Source: an uncultured Lachnospiraceae bacterium (GTDB taxonomy: Bacteria > Bacillota > Clostridia > Lachnospirales > Lachnospiraceae). Taken from it: a DNA stretch of 64,000 bases. The position numbers and the translations under genes are program-made. The DNA is taken from contig CAMEOT010000005.1 in NCBI GenBank assembly GCA_945929965.1, positions 62,001-126,000 on the forward strand, given 5' to 3'. Shown here piece by piece: positions 1-8,859 of the stretch. How positions within the stretch are numbered: position 1 is the first letter of the stretch; each line of letters begins with the position of its first letter. A model generated the notes under the pieces. The model saw only the letters and a program-made list of their open reading frames with translations, searched no databases and was not told the origin of the DNA.

Positions 1-14
1 ACCAAAACCTTCAT
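1..14 (-). CDS. Start of a downstream gene cut by the window edge, possibly capF/fnlB-like
   Basis: Only the first codons (Met-Lys-Val-Leu) are present. An ATG at 14-12 is preceded by GGGAG at good spacing, and it lies two bases after the stop codon of the dehydratase at 17-1054, so the two are almost certainly co-transcribed. MKVL is a common opening for Rossmann-fold NAD-dependent reductases. In UDP-L-FucNAc clusters a CapE/FnlA dehydratase is usually followed by the CapF/FnlB reductase, so that identity is an inference from context only. Confidence 0.5.
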
Positions 15-16
15 GC

Positions 17-1054
17 TTATTTCTCCCACTCTGCCAGTTCCTTCTGAATGTAAGACAGGCTTAACAGCTTCTCCTTCACCTGCTCAACATCCATCAGACG
101 TGTGTTGTTGGAATTAAACTCGGTCAATTTGGAACGCTCCAGATTGCCGTCTGTAAAATACTTATCGTAGTTCAGATCACGCTTGTCCGCAGGCACACGA
201 TAGAACCTGCCCATATCAATAGCGTGAGCACACTCTTCATTCGTCAGCAGTGTCTCGTACATCTTCTCACCGTGACGGATTCCGATCACCTTTACCTCAT
301 CCTCTGCATGGAAGATTTCTTTTACTGCCTGTGCCAGGACACCGATCGTACATGCCGGTGCCTTCTGCACCATGATATCTCCGCTCTCTGCGTTTTCAAA
401 AGCATAGACTACCAATTCCACTGCCTCTTCCAGGCTCATTACGAAACGGGTCATGGTAGGTTCGGTTACGGTAAGAGGCTTGCCCTCCTTGATTTGACTG
501 ATAAACAGAGGAATTACAGATCCTCTGGAACAAAGTACGTTACCGTATCTGGTACAGCAGATCGTCGTGTCCTTAGGATCTACGGTACGTGATTTTGCCA
601 CGATGACCTTCTCCATCATCGCCTTAGAAGTACCCATGGCATTTACAGGATATGCTGCCTTATCCGTAGACAGACAGATTACTTTTTTCACCCCTGCCTC
701 GATTGCCGCCTGCAGAACATTCTCCGTTCCCAGTACATTCGTCTTCACTGCTTCAATGGGGAAAAACTCACAGGAAGGAACCTGCTTCAATGCTGCAGCA
801 TGAAAAATATAATCCACACCATGCATTGCCTTCTGAATACTCTGCGGATCACGCACATCACCAATATAAAACTTCAGCTTATTACTATACTCAGGGAATT
901 CTCTCTGATAGTAATGACGCATATCGTCCTGCTTCAGTTCATCTCTGGAGAAAATACGGATCTCTCCGATCTCCGTTGCCAGAAATCTATTCAATACTGC
1001 ATTTCCAAAAGAACCGGTACCACCGGTGATCAGTAAGGTCTTACCTTCAAACAT
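17..1054 (-). CDS. capE: UDP-GlcNAc 4,6-dehydratase/5-epimerase, CapE/FnlA type
   Basis: Cytoplasmic short-chain dehydrogenase-like enzyme of 345 residues. The family converts UDP-GlcNAc to a UDP-4-keto-6-deoxy sugar with inversion at C5, the first step toward UDP-L-FucNAc or related sugars. An N-terminal Rossmann motif TGGTGSFG is at residues 10-17. The catalytic segment STDKAAYPVNAMGTSK (129-144) has Met140 and Lys144 where most relatives have Tyr and Lys, the Ser-Met-Lys arrangement of the CapE/FnlA group. The start at 1054 is chosen over an in-frame upstream one because GGAGG sits seven bases before it. It overlaps the end of the upstream glycosyltransferase gene by eight bases, so translation is probably coupled. 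It has no membrane segment, unlike the dehydratase at 45603-47468. Confidence 0.88.
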   Translation of the reverse strand: MFEGKTLLITGGTGSFGNAVLNRFLATEIGEIRIFSRDELKQDDMRHYYQREFPEYSNKLKFYIGDVRDPQSIQKAMHGVDYIFHAAALKQVPSCEFFPIEAVKTNVLGTENVLQAAIEAGVKKVICLSTDKAAYPVNAMGTSKAMMEKVIVAKSRTVDPKDTTICCTRYGNVLCSRGSVIPLFISQIKEGKPLTVTEPTMTRFVMSLEEAVELVVYAFENAESGDIMVQKAPACTIGVLAQAVKEIFHAEDEVKVIGIRHGEKMYETLLTNEECAHAIDMGRFYRVPADKRDLNYDKYFTDGNLERSKLTEFNSNNTRLMDVEQVKEKLLSLSYIQKELAEWEK

Positions 1055-2183
1055 AATTGCCTCCAATAAATTTAATGATACGCTTTATCTGCTCCTGCCA
1101 TAAATAGGATAACGCGAATTCTCTGTTCTGAGTATACCTTACTTCCCTGTTTTTTTCAACATTTAAGCCACATTGTATCAAAGCATCCTGCATATCTGCA
1201 ACTGTACTGCCGCAAAATGTAACATTCTCCTTAAATTTTTCCCAGCCGACAAATCTGGTAGACAGGATTTCTTTACCGGTTGCAAGATATTCCATGATCT
1301 TGGACGGGAAATTATTGCGATTCTCTTCCATATTCATATTTCGTGGATTCACCAGCACATCCGCTCGTTCCAGGCATTTGAGATACTCTGCATATTCCAG
1401 GAATCCAAGATATTTTATTCTTGAGTCCTTCTCAGAAGCTGCCACCACTTCCTGTTCCAAGCTTCCTTTCCCACTGATCCATAATTCACTGCTCTCGTCA
1501 GCCTGCTGCGTAAATGCCTCCATCATCAGATCCAGACCGGTTACCCTCTCCAGTACTCCGGCATACATGAATATCTTATTATTTTCACTTACTTGTTTCT
1601 CTGACAGCGTTCCAAAATAATCATAGAACTCTCTGTCAATGCCACCTTCAGAGCAGATGAATCTCTGCTTTTTTGTCAAGTATCTCTTCGTCTGTTCGGA
1701 CAGACCTACTACCACATCATATTTCCGGATATTTTGCAGCATCAGCCAAGCATATATTTTTCTCGGAAGGCTGCGATAAGATTCCGGTCCCGAATAATCT
1801 GCCAGCACCAACACGCTCTTTTTGCCGCTTTTTTTGCACATTTTAGGTAATGAAAACCAAGCATATACCGAATTATATGCTATGCATAAGTCAGCGTCAC
1901 GCAGTTGCTCCTGTAATGTTTGTCGACATTCTGTCAGTGTTTTCAACAGGTTCTGCTGCTTAAACACATACCGAACCGGGAACGGTGTCTTCCCTTTCTG
2001 AATAGCTTCTCTGCCGCCTTCTTCCAGAGGAAATCCAATATAAGAAAATACTTTCACAGTATTCCCCTGTTCTGCTAATGCCTGCATGAATCGATGTTGA
2101 TACCTATTAGCTGCAGCTGATAAATAATGAAGTTGTGTATCCAGTTCCTGGGGTGCATTGGAACCACAAAACAATATGTTCAT
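1047..2183 (-). CDS. Glycosyltransferase, GT4-like
   Basis: A 378-residue protein with the two-domain look of GT-B glycosyltransferases. The C-terminal half has the family's donor-binding pattern: a glycine-rich strand near MYAGVLERVTGLDLM (206-220), then NFPSKIMEYLATGKEILST (291-309), which corresponds to the E-x7-E region of GT4 enzymes. It most likely transfers a sugar to the lipid-linked repeat unit at the inner membrane face; donor and acceptor cannot be read. AAGGA precedes the ATG by about nine bases. It is first in a short minus-strand unit with the CapE-like gene, which hints that the product may use the sugar made there, but that is inference. Confidence 0.8.
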   Translation of the reverse strand: MNILFCGSNAPQELDTQLHYLSAAANRYQHRFMQALAEQGNTVKVFSYIGFPLEEGGREAIQKGKTPFPVRYVFKQQNLLKTLTECRQTLQEQLRDADLCIAYNSVYAWFSLPKMCKKSGKKSVLVLADYSGPESYRSLPRKIYAWLMLQNIRKYDVVVGLSEQTKRYLTKKQRFICSEGGIDREFYDYFGTLSEKQVSENNKIFMYAGVLERVTGLDLMMEAFTQQADESSELWISGKGSLEQEVVAASEKDSRIKYLGFLEYAEYLKCLERADVLVNPRNMNMEENRNNFPSKIMEYLATGKEILSTRFVGWEKFKENVTFCGSTVADMQDALIQCGLNVEKNREVRYTQNREFALSYLWQEQIKRIIKFIGGNYV

Positions 2184-2220
2184 CTGATAAGTCCTTCTCT
2201 TTTAAAGTCATTTCATCGCA

Positions 2221-2249
2221 ATATTACTTTATCCACACTAAAAAAGCAA
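2221..2249 (-). promoter_or_regulatory. Candidate sigma-A promoter for the 2183-to-1 unit
   Basis: On the minus strand, TTGCTT (2249-2244), a 17-base spacer and TAATAT (2226-2221) lie about 40 bases upstream of the ATG at 2183. The -10 box matches consensus at four of six positions. The rest of the 2184-2375 gap contains no gene. On its plus strand a TATAAT at 2326-2331 may serve the 2376 gene, but no convincing -35 partner was found. Confidence 0.45.
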
Positions 2250-2375
2250 TGATAATTTTCTTCCCGGAGATTTTGTACTTTGCTTGACTTTTCAAAAATT
2301 ATATATTACCTTAAAAATGTTTAAATATAATAGCAAAAAGGAGTTTCGATACTTTCAGTTATCGACGCATATATA

Positions 2376-3833
2376 ATGAACAATACTAAAGATAAATCTA
2401 CAACCGTAATTATGATCATCTGTCTCAGTGTTTTAGTTTTGTCATTAATTCCTTTATTGCTTGTCGGAAGATATGCTGTACCGAGTGCTGATGATTTTGC
2501 GTATGGCTATTCGGCACATTTATGTTGGGAAGATACCCACTCTATTTTCAAGACTCTGTGTGCTGCTGCCGATAAGGTTATTTTATCCTATCATACATGG
2601 CAAGGCACTTTCTCTTCCATTTTCCTCATGGCTTTACAGCCTTCTGTTTGGAGTGAACAATTATACTTTTTAACGCCTATTATAATGCTTACTTCATTGA
2701 TTTTTTCACATTTTTATTTACTTTATATTCTTTTAGTTAAAAAATTACAGATTCCAAAATCCTTATGGGTAACTTTGTCCAGTATTCTGTGCCTGTTATT
2801 AATAGAAACCGTTGTCTCTCCCGTTGATTCGTTTTATTGGTTCAACGGATCCGTTCATTATACATTTATGCATAGTATTATGCTGATATTAGTAGCATGT
2901 GTATTACATTATCCGTATATCACCGGAAAAATCTCTAAAATCATTTTATTCTTAATTGCTACTCTGTCCTGTGTTTTATGTGGAGGAGCTAATTACGCTA
3001 CTGCTTTATGTGGTATGGTTCTTCTTGTTTCTATATTAGTTGTTTCCATGATTGCCAGAGAGCATTCCTGGCACTTTCAAATTCCTTTCATTATAATCTA
3101 TTTTATTGCATTTTTAATTAATATCACTGCAGACGGAAATACTGTGCGCCAAGCCTATTTTGTCGATGTTAAAAGAGGGGCTCTTGAAGCTATCGTATAT
3201 TCTTTTCTGTATTGCGGATACTATGGCATTCAATGGCTCAGCATTCCCGTCATCTTAATCTGCCTTCTTGCATGGCCCATTATCATCAAGCTGGTAAAAA
3301 AAACAACCTATACCTTTCCACTTCCCTTGTTGTTTTTACTCTTTAGTATAGCAATAAACTCCTGTATGTACACACCGGGTAACTATTCCCTAGGTTTTCC
3401 CGGTCCGGAAAGATTGCAGAACATAGGCAAATATGCTTTTCTATTACTCATGTTTTTAAATGAAATATATTGGACTGGCTATTTGGTCCATCGCAAAAAT
3501 ATAACTTTTTCTTTTTTACAAGGCAAAAAGTTATGTTGTCTTGTGATATGCCTTCTGCTCTTTTTAGAACTTAATTTCAAAATATCGGAGGGGAACAAAT
3601 ATTCTTCTTATACCGCTTGTCTGGAATTATATTCCGGAGAGGCTGCTCAATATAAGGCTGAATATGATACTCGTTTAGTTCATCTTATGTCTGATGACAA
3701 GGATGTTATTTTGGATGAATTCTCCGTCAAGCCATATCTATTGTATTTTGATGACATTTCCAGCAGTCCTAACGCCTGGCAAAATGTGGATGTTGCAAAC
3801 TGGTATCGAAAAAACTCTGTTGTATTAAAATAA
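2376..3833 (+). CDS. Polytopic membrane protein, DUF6056-like (putative GT-C glycosyltransferase)
   Basis: A 485-residue protein with about ten or more hydrophobic segments, the first at roughly residues 11-30. PSADDFAYGY (36-45) follows that helix, placing an Asp-Asp pair in the first outer loop, where GT-C enzymes carry catalytic acids. A second block, FYWFNGSVHYTF, is shared almost exactly with the protein at 49850-51343, so the two are clear homologues. The likely role is transfer of a sugar from a polyprenyl-phosphate carrier to the growing glycan outside the membrane; this is inference. AAGGAG lies more than 30 bases before the ATG, so the ribosome site is unclear. It is one of only two plus-strand genes. 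Confidence 0.72.
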   Translation: MNNTKDKSTTVIMIICLSVLVLSLIPLLLVGRYAVPSADDFAYGYSAHLCWEDTHSIFKTLCAAADKVILSYHTWQGTFSSIFLMALQPSVWSEQLYFLTPIIMLTSLIFSHFYLLYILLVKKLQIPKSLWVTLSSILCLLLIETVVSPVDSFYWFNGSVHYTFMHSIMLILVACVLHYPYITGKISKIILFLIATLSCVLCGGANYATALCGMVLLVSILVVSMIAREHSWHFQIPFIIIYFIAFLINITADGNTVRQAYFVDVKRGALEAIVYSFLYCGYYGIQWLSIPVILICLLAWPIIIKLVKKTTYTFPLPLLFLLFSIAINSCMYTPGNYSLGFPGPERLQNIGKYAFLLLMFLNEIYWTGYLVHRKNITFSFLQGKKLCCLVICLLLFLELNFKISEGNKYSSYTACLELYSGEAAQYKAEYDTRLVHLMSDDKDVILDEFSVKPYLLYFDDISSSPNAWQNVDVANWYRKNSVVLK

Positions 3834-3882
3834 ACAAAGTTTTATGGATCTACAAAATATTATGTGAGGTGTCTTATACGCT

Positions 3883-5438
3883 ATGAAAAAAATGATAAAT
3901 CTAATACTCATTCTAATTGCAAGTGTTTTTATCGGTTGGGGACTTCTTACACTTGCTTACCTGCTTCCTGTGGAAAAAATGAATTCCAACATGTTTTCTT
4001 CTACCGAAGTAATTGTTTCTGAAGGATATACTCCCACTAGTTGAATATTCTTGCGTCAAGAAACCGCGATTCCGGCGCAGTGGAAACCTACATTCCGGAT
4101 ACGGAAATCGCCTTTGATTGGCTTAACTACCATTCATAAGAAATTGAGCCAATGTCAAGCCCAGAGCCGCTTTGCGGGGCGTTAGCCGGCTTTATATTGG
4201 TGAGATTTCTTGTATTCTAAATAATTGCCAATCGGTTTCCTAACCACCGGACAGCACGGACACCAAGACCGGAATATTCAACTAGTGTTACTCCCTATTT
4301 ATCTTCTCGTGGAGATAACGGGAAACGTTCCCTTAGAAGAATGCTCTTCAATTCCTGGATCACATTACGTGATAATTTTACTGATGCATTAATGTTAGGA
4401 ACCGCCTCTTGCAGTTCTAATGATTCTGCTGCGCAAAAGGCTTTGCTTATCTACAAATACGATGAACCCCCTATTGAGGCTTTGAATCTTATTTACGATA
4501 AAACATCACCTAGCACAGTACCCTTAAATAGTTATGCACGTTATTGGCATGGTTATCTCATTTTTCTAAAACCATTATTGTTATTTTTGAATTACTCAGA
4601 AATCCGACTATTGAATTATTTAATAGAACTTATATTACTGTTGTTCCTTTCCAAAGAAATGTATAAGCTTTTTGACATTAAATTTGTTATTTTATTTTTT
4701 GCCTCCATGCTTTTCGTATCACCATACATAATCCCTCTCTGTCTCCAATATACAACGGTGTTTTTCCCGTTACTCATTGGATTAATTGTATTGCTAAGAA
4801 GGCACGAATGGTTTCTTAATAATAATCGTCTTATTTTTTATTTTCTTATAATGGGCATTGTTACGAGTTATTTTGATCTTCTCACGTATCCTTTAGTTAC
4901 CTGGGGAATTCCCTTGCTTTTGGTACTCGCCATGAGCTCCTCTTCTGAAGTTTCTTTTTCAAAATTATGTATGTTTTCATCCTCATGGTTATTTGGCTAT
5001 GCCGGAATGTGGATTGGAAAATGGGAACTTGGATCTATTGTTTTAAAGAAAAACTTGTTTGCAGATGGGCTGGAGAATCTTATATTCCGTACTTCTCATG
5101 TCAGTCCGGATAAAATTACTCCTATTAATATTTTTTATATCTTGGGTGAACACTTATACAAATATGCAAACATTGTATATATAGCACTTATTCTTTTAAT
5201 CTTTGTTCCTTTAGTTATAGCTGTTTACAGAAATCGTAAAAATATTAAATGGAAAACTTTTTTACAAAATAATTGGATTTATTTATTGATCTGTCTTGCT
5301 CCGGTTGTATGGTATCAAATTGCTCTTAACCATTCCGTACATCCATACACATTCAGAATATTATGGATTTCTGTTTTATCCAGTATAATGTTCCTATATC
5401 GCTTAGCCAATTTTTCCTATAAAGTAAACATCAGGTAA
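3883..5438 (+). pseudogene. Membrane protein gene split by a 241-bp MITE-like insertion
   Basis: An ATG at 3883 opens a frame with an N-terminal membrane helix that stops at TGA (4042-4044) after 53 codons, exactly where a foreign element begins. Removing the element and one CTAG copy (4041-4285) joins codon 53 (AGT) to GTT at 4287 and continues without a stop to TAA at 5438, giving a 436-residue ancestor. The long fragment (an ATG at 4341 opens 365 residues) has many hydrophobic helices and is Leu/Ile/Phe-rich. The family was not recognised; a GT-C or polymerase-like role would suit the context but is unproven. The gene lies just behind the DUF6056 gene on the same strand. Whether the 365-residue fragment is still made is unknown. 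Confidence 0.85.
4041..4281. mobile_element. MITE-like non-coding element, 241 bp, with CTAG target duplication
   Basis: The element begins TTGAATATTC and ends GAATATTCAA, perfect 10-bp terminal inverted repeats. It is flanked by CTAG on both sides (4037-4040 and 4282-4285); because CTAG is palindromic the inverted match extends to 15 bp. Inside, further arms pair: GATTGGC near 4116 with GCCAATC near 4227, and AAGAAAT (4138-4144) with ATTTCTT (4205-4211). Nearly the whole element can therefore fold back on itself. No open frame of useful size is present, so it must be mobilised in trans. A 4-bp CTAG duplication resembles IS5-group target preference, but no parental transposon is in the window. 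Confidence 0.85.
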
Positions 5439-5456
5439 TTCCCTGGTGTTTACTTT
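5421..5456. terminator. Bidirectional terminator between convergent genes
   Basis: A 15-bp stem pairs 5421-5435 with 5442-5456, with one G-T pair and a six-base loop. AAA on the left and TTT on the right extend the stem. The plus-strand pseudogene ends inside the hairpin, its TAA at 5436-5438 lying in the loop, and the minus-strand gene ends at 5462. The symmetric shape can stop transcription from both sides. Confidence 0.75.
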
Positions 5457-5461
5457 AGTAT

Positions 5462-6478
5462 CTATTTGTTTTCACACTTCGCACGAATAATATTCACTAT
5501 ATCATTCATATCTTCCAACGAATAGCGTTGATCAATCGGAAGCGGAATTAAATATTGGCTTAATTCCACTTCAAAATCGCTTTCTTTCATTGTATCAATA
5601 AGATATTTCCACCATTGTGGAACATAAATTTTCTTTTGAATTAAATATGTTCTTAATTCTTCATTATGAACCAATAATGGATAGATCATAGGAGCAGTAC
5701 TTTCATTCGATTTTAACTTTATATCATTAATATCTGCAAATTGTTCAACTAAATAATTAAAATTTCTGTTTCTTTTTTCTCTTACTGTTTCATAATTGAT
5801 GGACTGCATCATAATTCTTGTAAAATCTGACATCAATTTTATCTCATAACCTATTGATTCCTCACTCTGTAAACTATCACCATATGCTCCGTTCGTCCCC
5901 AACTCATAGCTTTTTATTAGATATGCGCACCTTTCCCAAGAAAAATCTTTATTATATAAGTTATCTATATCAGTTTTTCTGTTACTTATTACATATGCGC
6001 CATCAGACACTCCGAAGAATTTCCTACATGAATATACATTAAAAACCCCTTTTTTAATAATGGGTTCAGAAAAAAAAGCCTGCGTGTTATCAAAAATAAC
6101 ATTCCGGTATTTCCGGATAATTTCCTCTTTAGTTTTCAAAGTACATATACCAAAATAATCTGTATATACTATCCAGTCATTTTCTGAAATACTATCTAAT
6201 AAAGGCATGAAATTTCGATCTATTTTATACTTTGAAATGGTATATCCATATTTTTGCAAAGCAGTCTCAACTACATGACAATTATAATATGGAATAAATA
6301 CCCTTCCAACCTCACAACTTTTCAATGCGGCAACTATAGCAGATCTGCCACAATTTAGTCTCCATACTGTATAATCATTGTTCTCACTATACAGTTCTCC
6401 GCCTTTTTCATTCATTTCAAGTGGAAGGTATCCTCCGTATTCTGTCATAACTCTGTACAATATCCTTTCATTAAGCAA
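5462..6478 (-). CDS. PLP-dependent aminotransferase-like protein (DegT-type fold)
   Basis: A 338-residue protein resembling fold-type I PLP enzymes of sugar pathways. VIFDNTQAFF (127-136) supplies the Asp130 and Gln133 expected near the cofactor ring. CRKFFGVSDGAYV (151-163) offers Lys153 as the Schiff-base lysine, followed by the small-residue turn typical of this family. It is divergent from the canonical FdtB-like enzyme at 13856-14956 and slightly short. The substrate is unknown; aminating a keto sugar or a small ligand precursor would fit. It ends the minus-strand run that includes the FemAB-like, TagF-like and LicC-like genes. Confidence 0.7.
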   Translation of the reverse strand: MLNERILYRVMTEYGGYLPLEMNEKGGELYSENNDYTVWRLNCGRSAIVAALKSCEVGRVFIPYYNCHVVETALQKYGYTISKYKIDRNFMPLLDSISENDWIVYTDYFGICTLKTKEEIIRKYRNVIFDNTQAFFSEPIIKKGVFNVYSCRKFFGVSDGAYVISNRKTDIDNLYNKDFSWERCAYLIKSYELGTNGAYGDSLQSEESIGYEIKLMSDFTRIMMQSINYETVREKRNRNFNYLVEQFADINDIKLKSNESTAPMIYPLLVHNEELRTYLIQKKIYVPQWWKYLIDTMKESDFEVELSQYLIPLPIDQRYSLEDMNDIVNIIRAKCENK

Positions 6479-6511
6479 CTAATTCCTTACCGCTTCTATC
6501 ATCTACATTTG

Positions 6512-7507
6512 CTAATATAAAAACTTATGGAAAATGCCATTATTTGCATAAGTACTTCCAAATGCTTCTTTACTCTTCGTTAATCCGCTATTGATCTCCA
6601 GTCCCAGGTGCTCCGTTGTTATTCCCCATGATATTTTTCTGAATCCTCGTAGTTTTGCTTCCTTCATCATACAATAATACATATAAGTCATGGGGCTAAG
6701 TGTATCATATTCATGTCTGGCACATAAATATTGTGTATGTGCCGTTCCCGCTGACAAAAAATAGAACATCATAGATCCTGCAATCATCTTTGTATTGTCG
6801 TAAATTCCATAAAAGTCACATTCTCTCGTTAACCGATTTATTTTAAAATCCCATAATTCGTCTACCGTATGTATAGGTGACAAACCATATTTACTTAATG
6901 TTTCTTTTAATATTTCATGAAATTCCATGATTTCTGCATACCTTTCAAGCTTTTTTAATATGAGTCCACGTTTTTCGCAATTATGGACATTCGTTCTCTT
7001 TCCCTGTGCCAAGTTGGATATCATATCCTCTTTGCAATTCTGTAAATCCACATAAAGATTCAGTTCTTTATATTCATCATATTTTTCATGACATAAGCAG
7101 TATTTTAGTAAATCATCTGCTTCCTGCGAAAACAACGTTGGTGTTATTTTTAACCATAATTCTTGAAAGCCATCTTCTATTAACTGTCTTTCCAACGTTC
7201 TGATTATTTCTAAAACTTTTTCAACTGTATAGTTCTTTTTGTCAAACAATATCCCCCCATATGTACTTCCTTTATGTGAAAAGAAAATTTTTCTCCCATT
7301 ATCGATAATCATACACGCAGGGCATACTGCTGCCAAATTATTTTTTTCATCATAAATCATTTTAGAAGCATCCATAAAACGCTCTTCCGGATGATAACTA
7401 AGAAATTTCCTCATCTGCAAAAAAGTTCCATTGATACTTTTCTCTGCTATAAATTTATCCCAGTTTTCATACTCTTCTTTTTTGTATTCTCTTACATAGA
7501 ATTTCAT
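6512..7507 (-). CDS. GNAT/FemAB-like acyl or aminoacyl transferase
   Basis: A 331-residue cytoplasmic protein resembling the FemAB/GNAT superfamily, which adds amino acids or acyl groups to cell-wall or glycan precursors. Typical features are an early aromatic-rich part, the middle stretch NLAQGKRTNVHNCEKRGL where FemAB-like proteins carry a Lys/Arg-rich basic segment, and a C-terminal part around YCMMKEAKLRGFRKISWG that looks like the GNAT core. Start 7507 is preferred over an upstream in-frame start because an AAGAGAAG-type site precedes it and the protein then opens MKFYVREYKKEEY. Its neighbour on the 3' side is a PLP enzyme, so the pair may make and attach an amino-containing group. The acceptor is unknown. 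Confidence 0.65.
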   Translation of the reverse strand: MKFYVREYKKEEYENWDKFIAEKSINGTFLQMRKFLSYHPEERFMDASKMIYDEKNNLAAVCPACMIIDNGRKIFFSHKGSTYGGILFDKKNYTVEKVLEIIRTLERQLIEDGFQELWLKITPTLFSQEADDLLKYCLCHEKYDEYKELNLYVDLQNCKEDMISNLAQGKRTNVHNCEKRGLILKKLERYAEIMEFHEILKETLSKYGLSPIHTVDELWDFKINRLTRECDFYGIYDNTKMIAGSMMFYFLSAGTAHTQYLCARHEYDTLSPMTYMYYCMMKEAKLRGFRKISWGITTEHLGLEINSGLTKSKEAFGSTYANNGIFHKFLY

Positions 7508-7564
7508 TTTCTTCTCTTTTCCGCACACACTCTGGCACATTCCGCGAGTAACTGCATTCTCCCT

Positions 7565-8833
7565 TTATCCTATATGCTTAAAGTCATCATATAACGCATC
7601 CAAAAATCTTTGTGATATTGTCTCATAATCATCACCAAACAATTTCACTCTAATCTCTTTGCGTAACTCACCTAACGGATCATTTCCTTCTTTTAACTGT
7701 TTTATTAACATTTCTACTTCATTCCAGTTGTTTGCTATATAAAATCCGTTACACATCTCCTTTACTATCGGATTCAATACTGCTCCGGTATCACAATAGA
7801 TAATGGGTTTTCCGGTAAGAAAATATTCAATCATTACTGAAGAATAGTCGGTTACCAAAATATCCGATTTCCAGAAACTCTCTGCAAAATCCGGTTGTTT
7901 GTCATATTCCCGTACATCATTTTTTCTAAAATAATCCAAGTATTTATCCACTTCTTCTCGCGTGATTTTTCCGATAGAAATGAAATGTTCAAAGGTCATA
8001 GGATGCGGTCTGAATATGAATCTTATATCCTGATTTTTAAGAGAAAAATCTAAAAACTGATCCTTAAAATTCAGGAAATTGCTTCCTCCTAATTTTTTAT
8101 CTTCTGTCCAACGCGGTGTCCACACAATTGTAAATCTGTCATCTTTTTTCGATATCCTTTGTTTATAGAAAAACTCAAATGAGGGATATCCGATTGTCAA
8201 TGTTTTTCTATCACCGCATCTATGCGCTCTCTTATATCGTTTTTTATTGTACTCAGCCACAAAATCGTTTTCCGCAAAAAATAGGTAAATATTTCGGAAA
8301 TATTTTTTCTCCAGCACCACCTTTAAAGTAGTAACAGAAAGGGAAAATCCATAATCTACATAACAGTTTTTAGCATATGCTGCAATAGTTCCACTCCTAT
8401 ACTTCTTCGGAAAATATTGGTCATATGGATTATTGGAAAAAACATAATCCGGTTTCCAGCCTTTCAAATCAAAAGACTGCAATTCATCAGATCCATTTAT
8501 TACATATTTTCCATATAATTTTTTTAAAAGAGAATATACATTTCCCTGCCCTATTTCTTCGTCAGGTTCTAACGCAATCAATACGACCTCAAATCGTTTA
8601 TCTTCCAGCATTTTTTCAAAAACACTTCTTAGCTTATTCCAAGCCTCTATTTGCTGACAAATAAACGCAACTTTAATAGGTAATATATGAGCATTCTTTT
8701 TTTGGGCTATCTTTCTCACTTTATAGTTAGCATAGATATTTGCAAAAAAGAAACCATTCATATACATATCATTTAATATCGTAAATAGTTTTGTATCTGC
8801 ATATTTATGATATATTCTTCTTATGAACTCCAT
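7565..8833 (-). CDS. TagF-like CDP-glycerol/CDP-polyol glycerophosphotransferase family protein
   Basis: A 422-residue member of the glycerophosphotransferase family that transfers polyol-phosphate from a CDP carrier, as in teichoic acids. From the C-terminal half, WTPRW (about 238-242), RPHPM (275-279) and TDYSSVMIEY (328-337) are hallmark blocks of the family's active site. The N-terminal half looks like the GT-B partner domain. The ATG at 8833 is preferred over a GTG one codon earlier because AAGGTGG is better spaced from it. The gene directly upstream encodes a LicC-like nucleotidyltransferase that could make the CDP-activated donor. The polysaccharide may therefore carry phosphodiester-linked glycerol or a similar polyol; the exact group is unknown. 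Confidence 0.82.
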   Translation of the reverse strand: MEFIRRIYHKYADTKLFTILNDMYMNGFFFANIYANYKVRKIAQKKNAHILPIKVAFICQQIEAWNKLRSVFEKMLEDKRFEVVLIALEPDEEIGQGNVYSLLKKLYGKYVINGSDELQSFDLKGWKPDYVFSNNPYDQYFPKKYRSGTIAAYAKNCYVDYGFSLSVTTLKVVLEKKYFRNIYLFFAENDFVAEYNKKRYKRAHRCGDRKTLTIGYPSFEFFYKQRISKKDDRFTIVWTPRWTEDKKLGGSNFLNFKDQFLDFSLKNQDIRFIFRPHPMTFEHFISIGKITREEVDKYLDYFRKNDVREYDKQPDFAESFWKSDILVTDYSSVMIEYFLTGKPIIYCDTGAVLNPIVKEMCNGFYIANNWNEVEMLIKQLKEGNDPLGELRKEIRVKLFGDDYETISQRFLDALYDDFKHIG

Positions 8834-8859
8834 CACATTTCCACCTTATATTTTAACAA

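Noticed and set aside
2284-2331. Plus-strand TTGACT and TATAAT upstream of the 2376 gene as one promoter
   Set aside because: The two boxes are 36 bases apart, far too distant to work together; only the -10-like box was kept as a remark.
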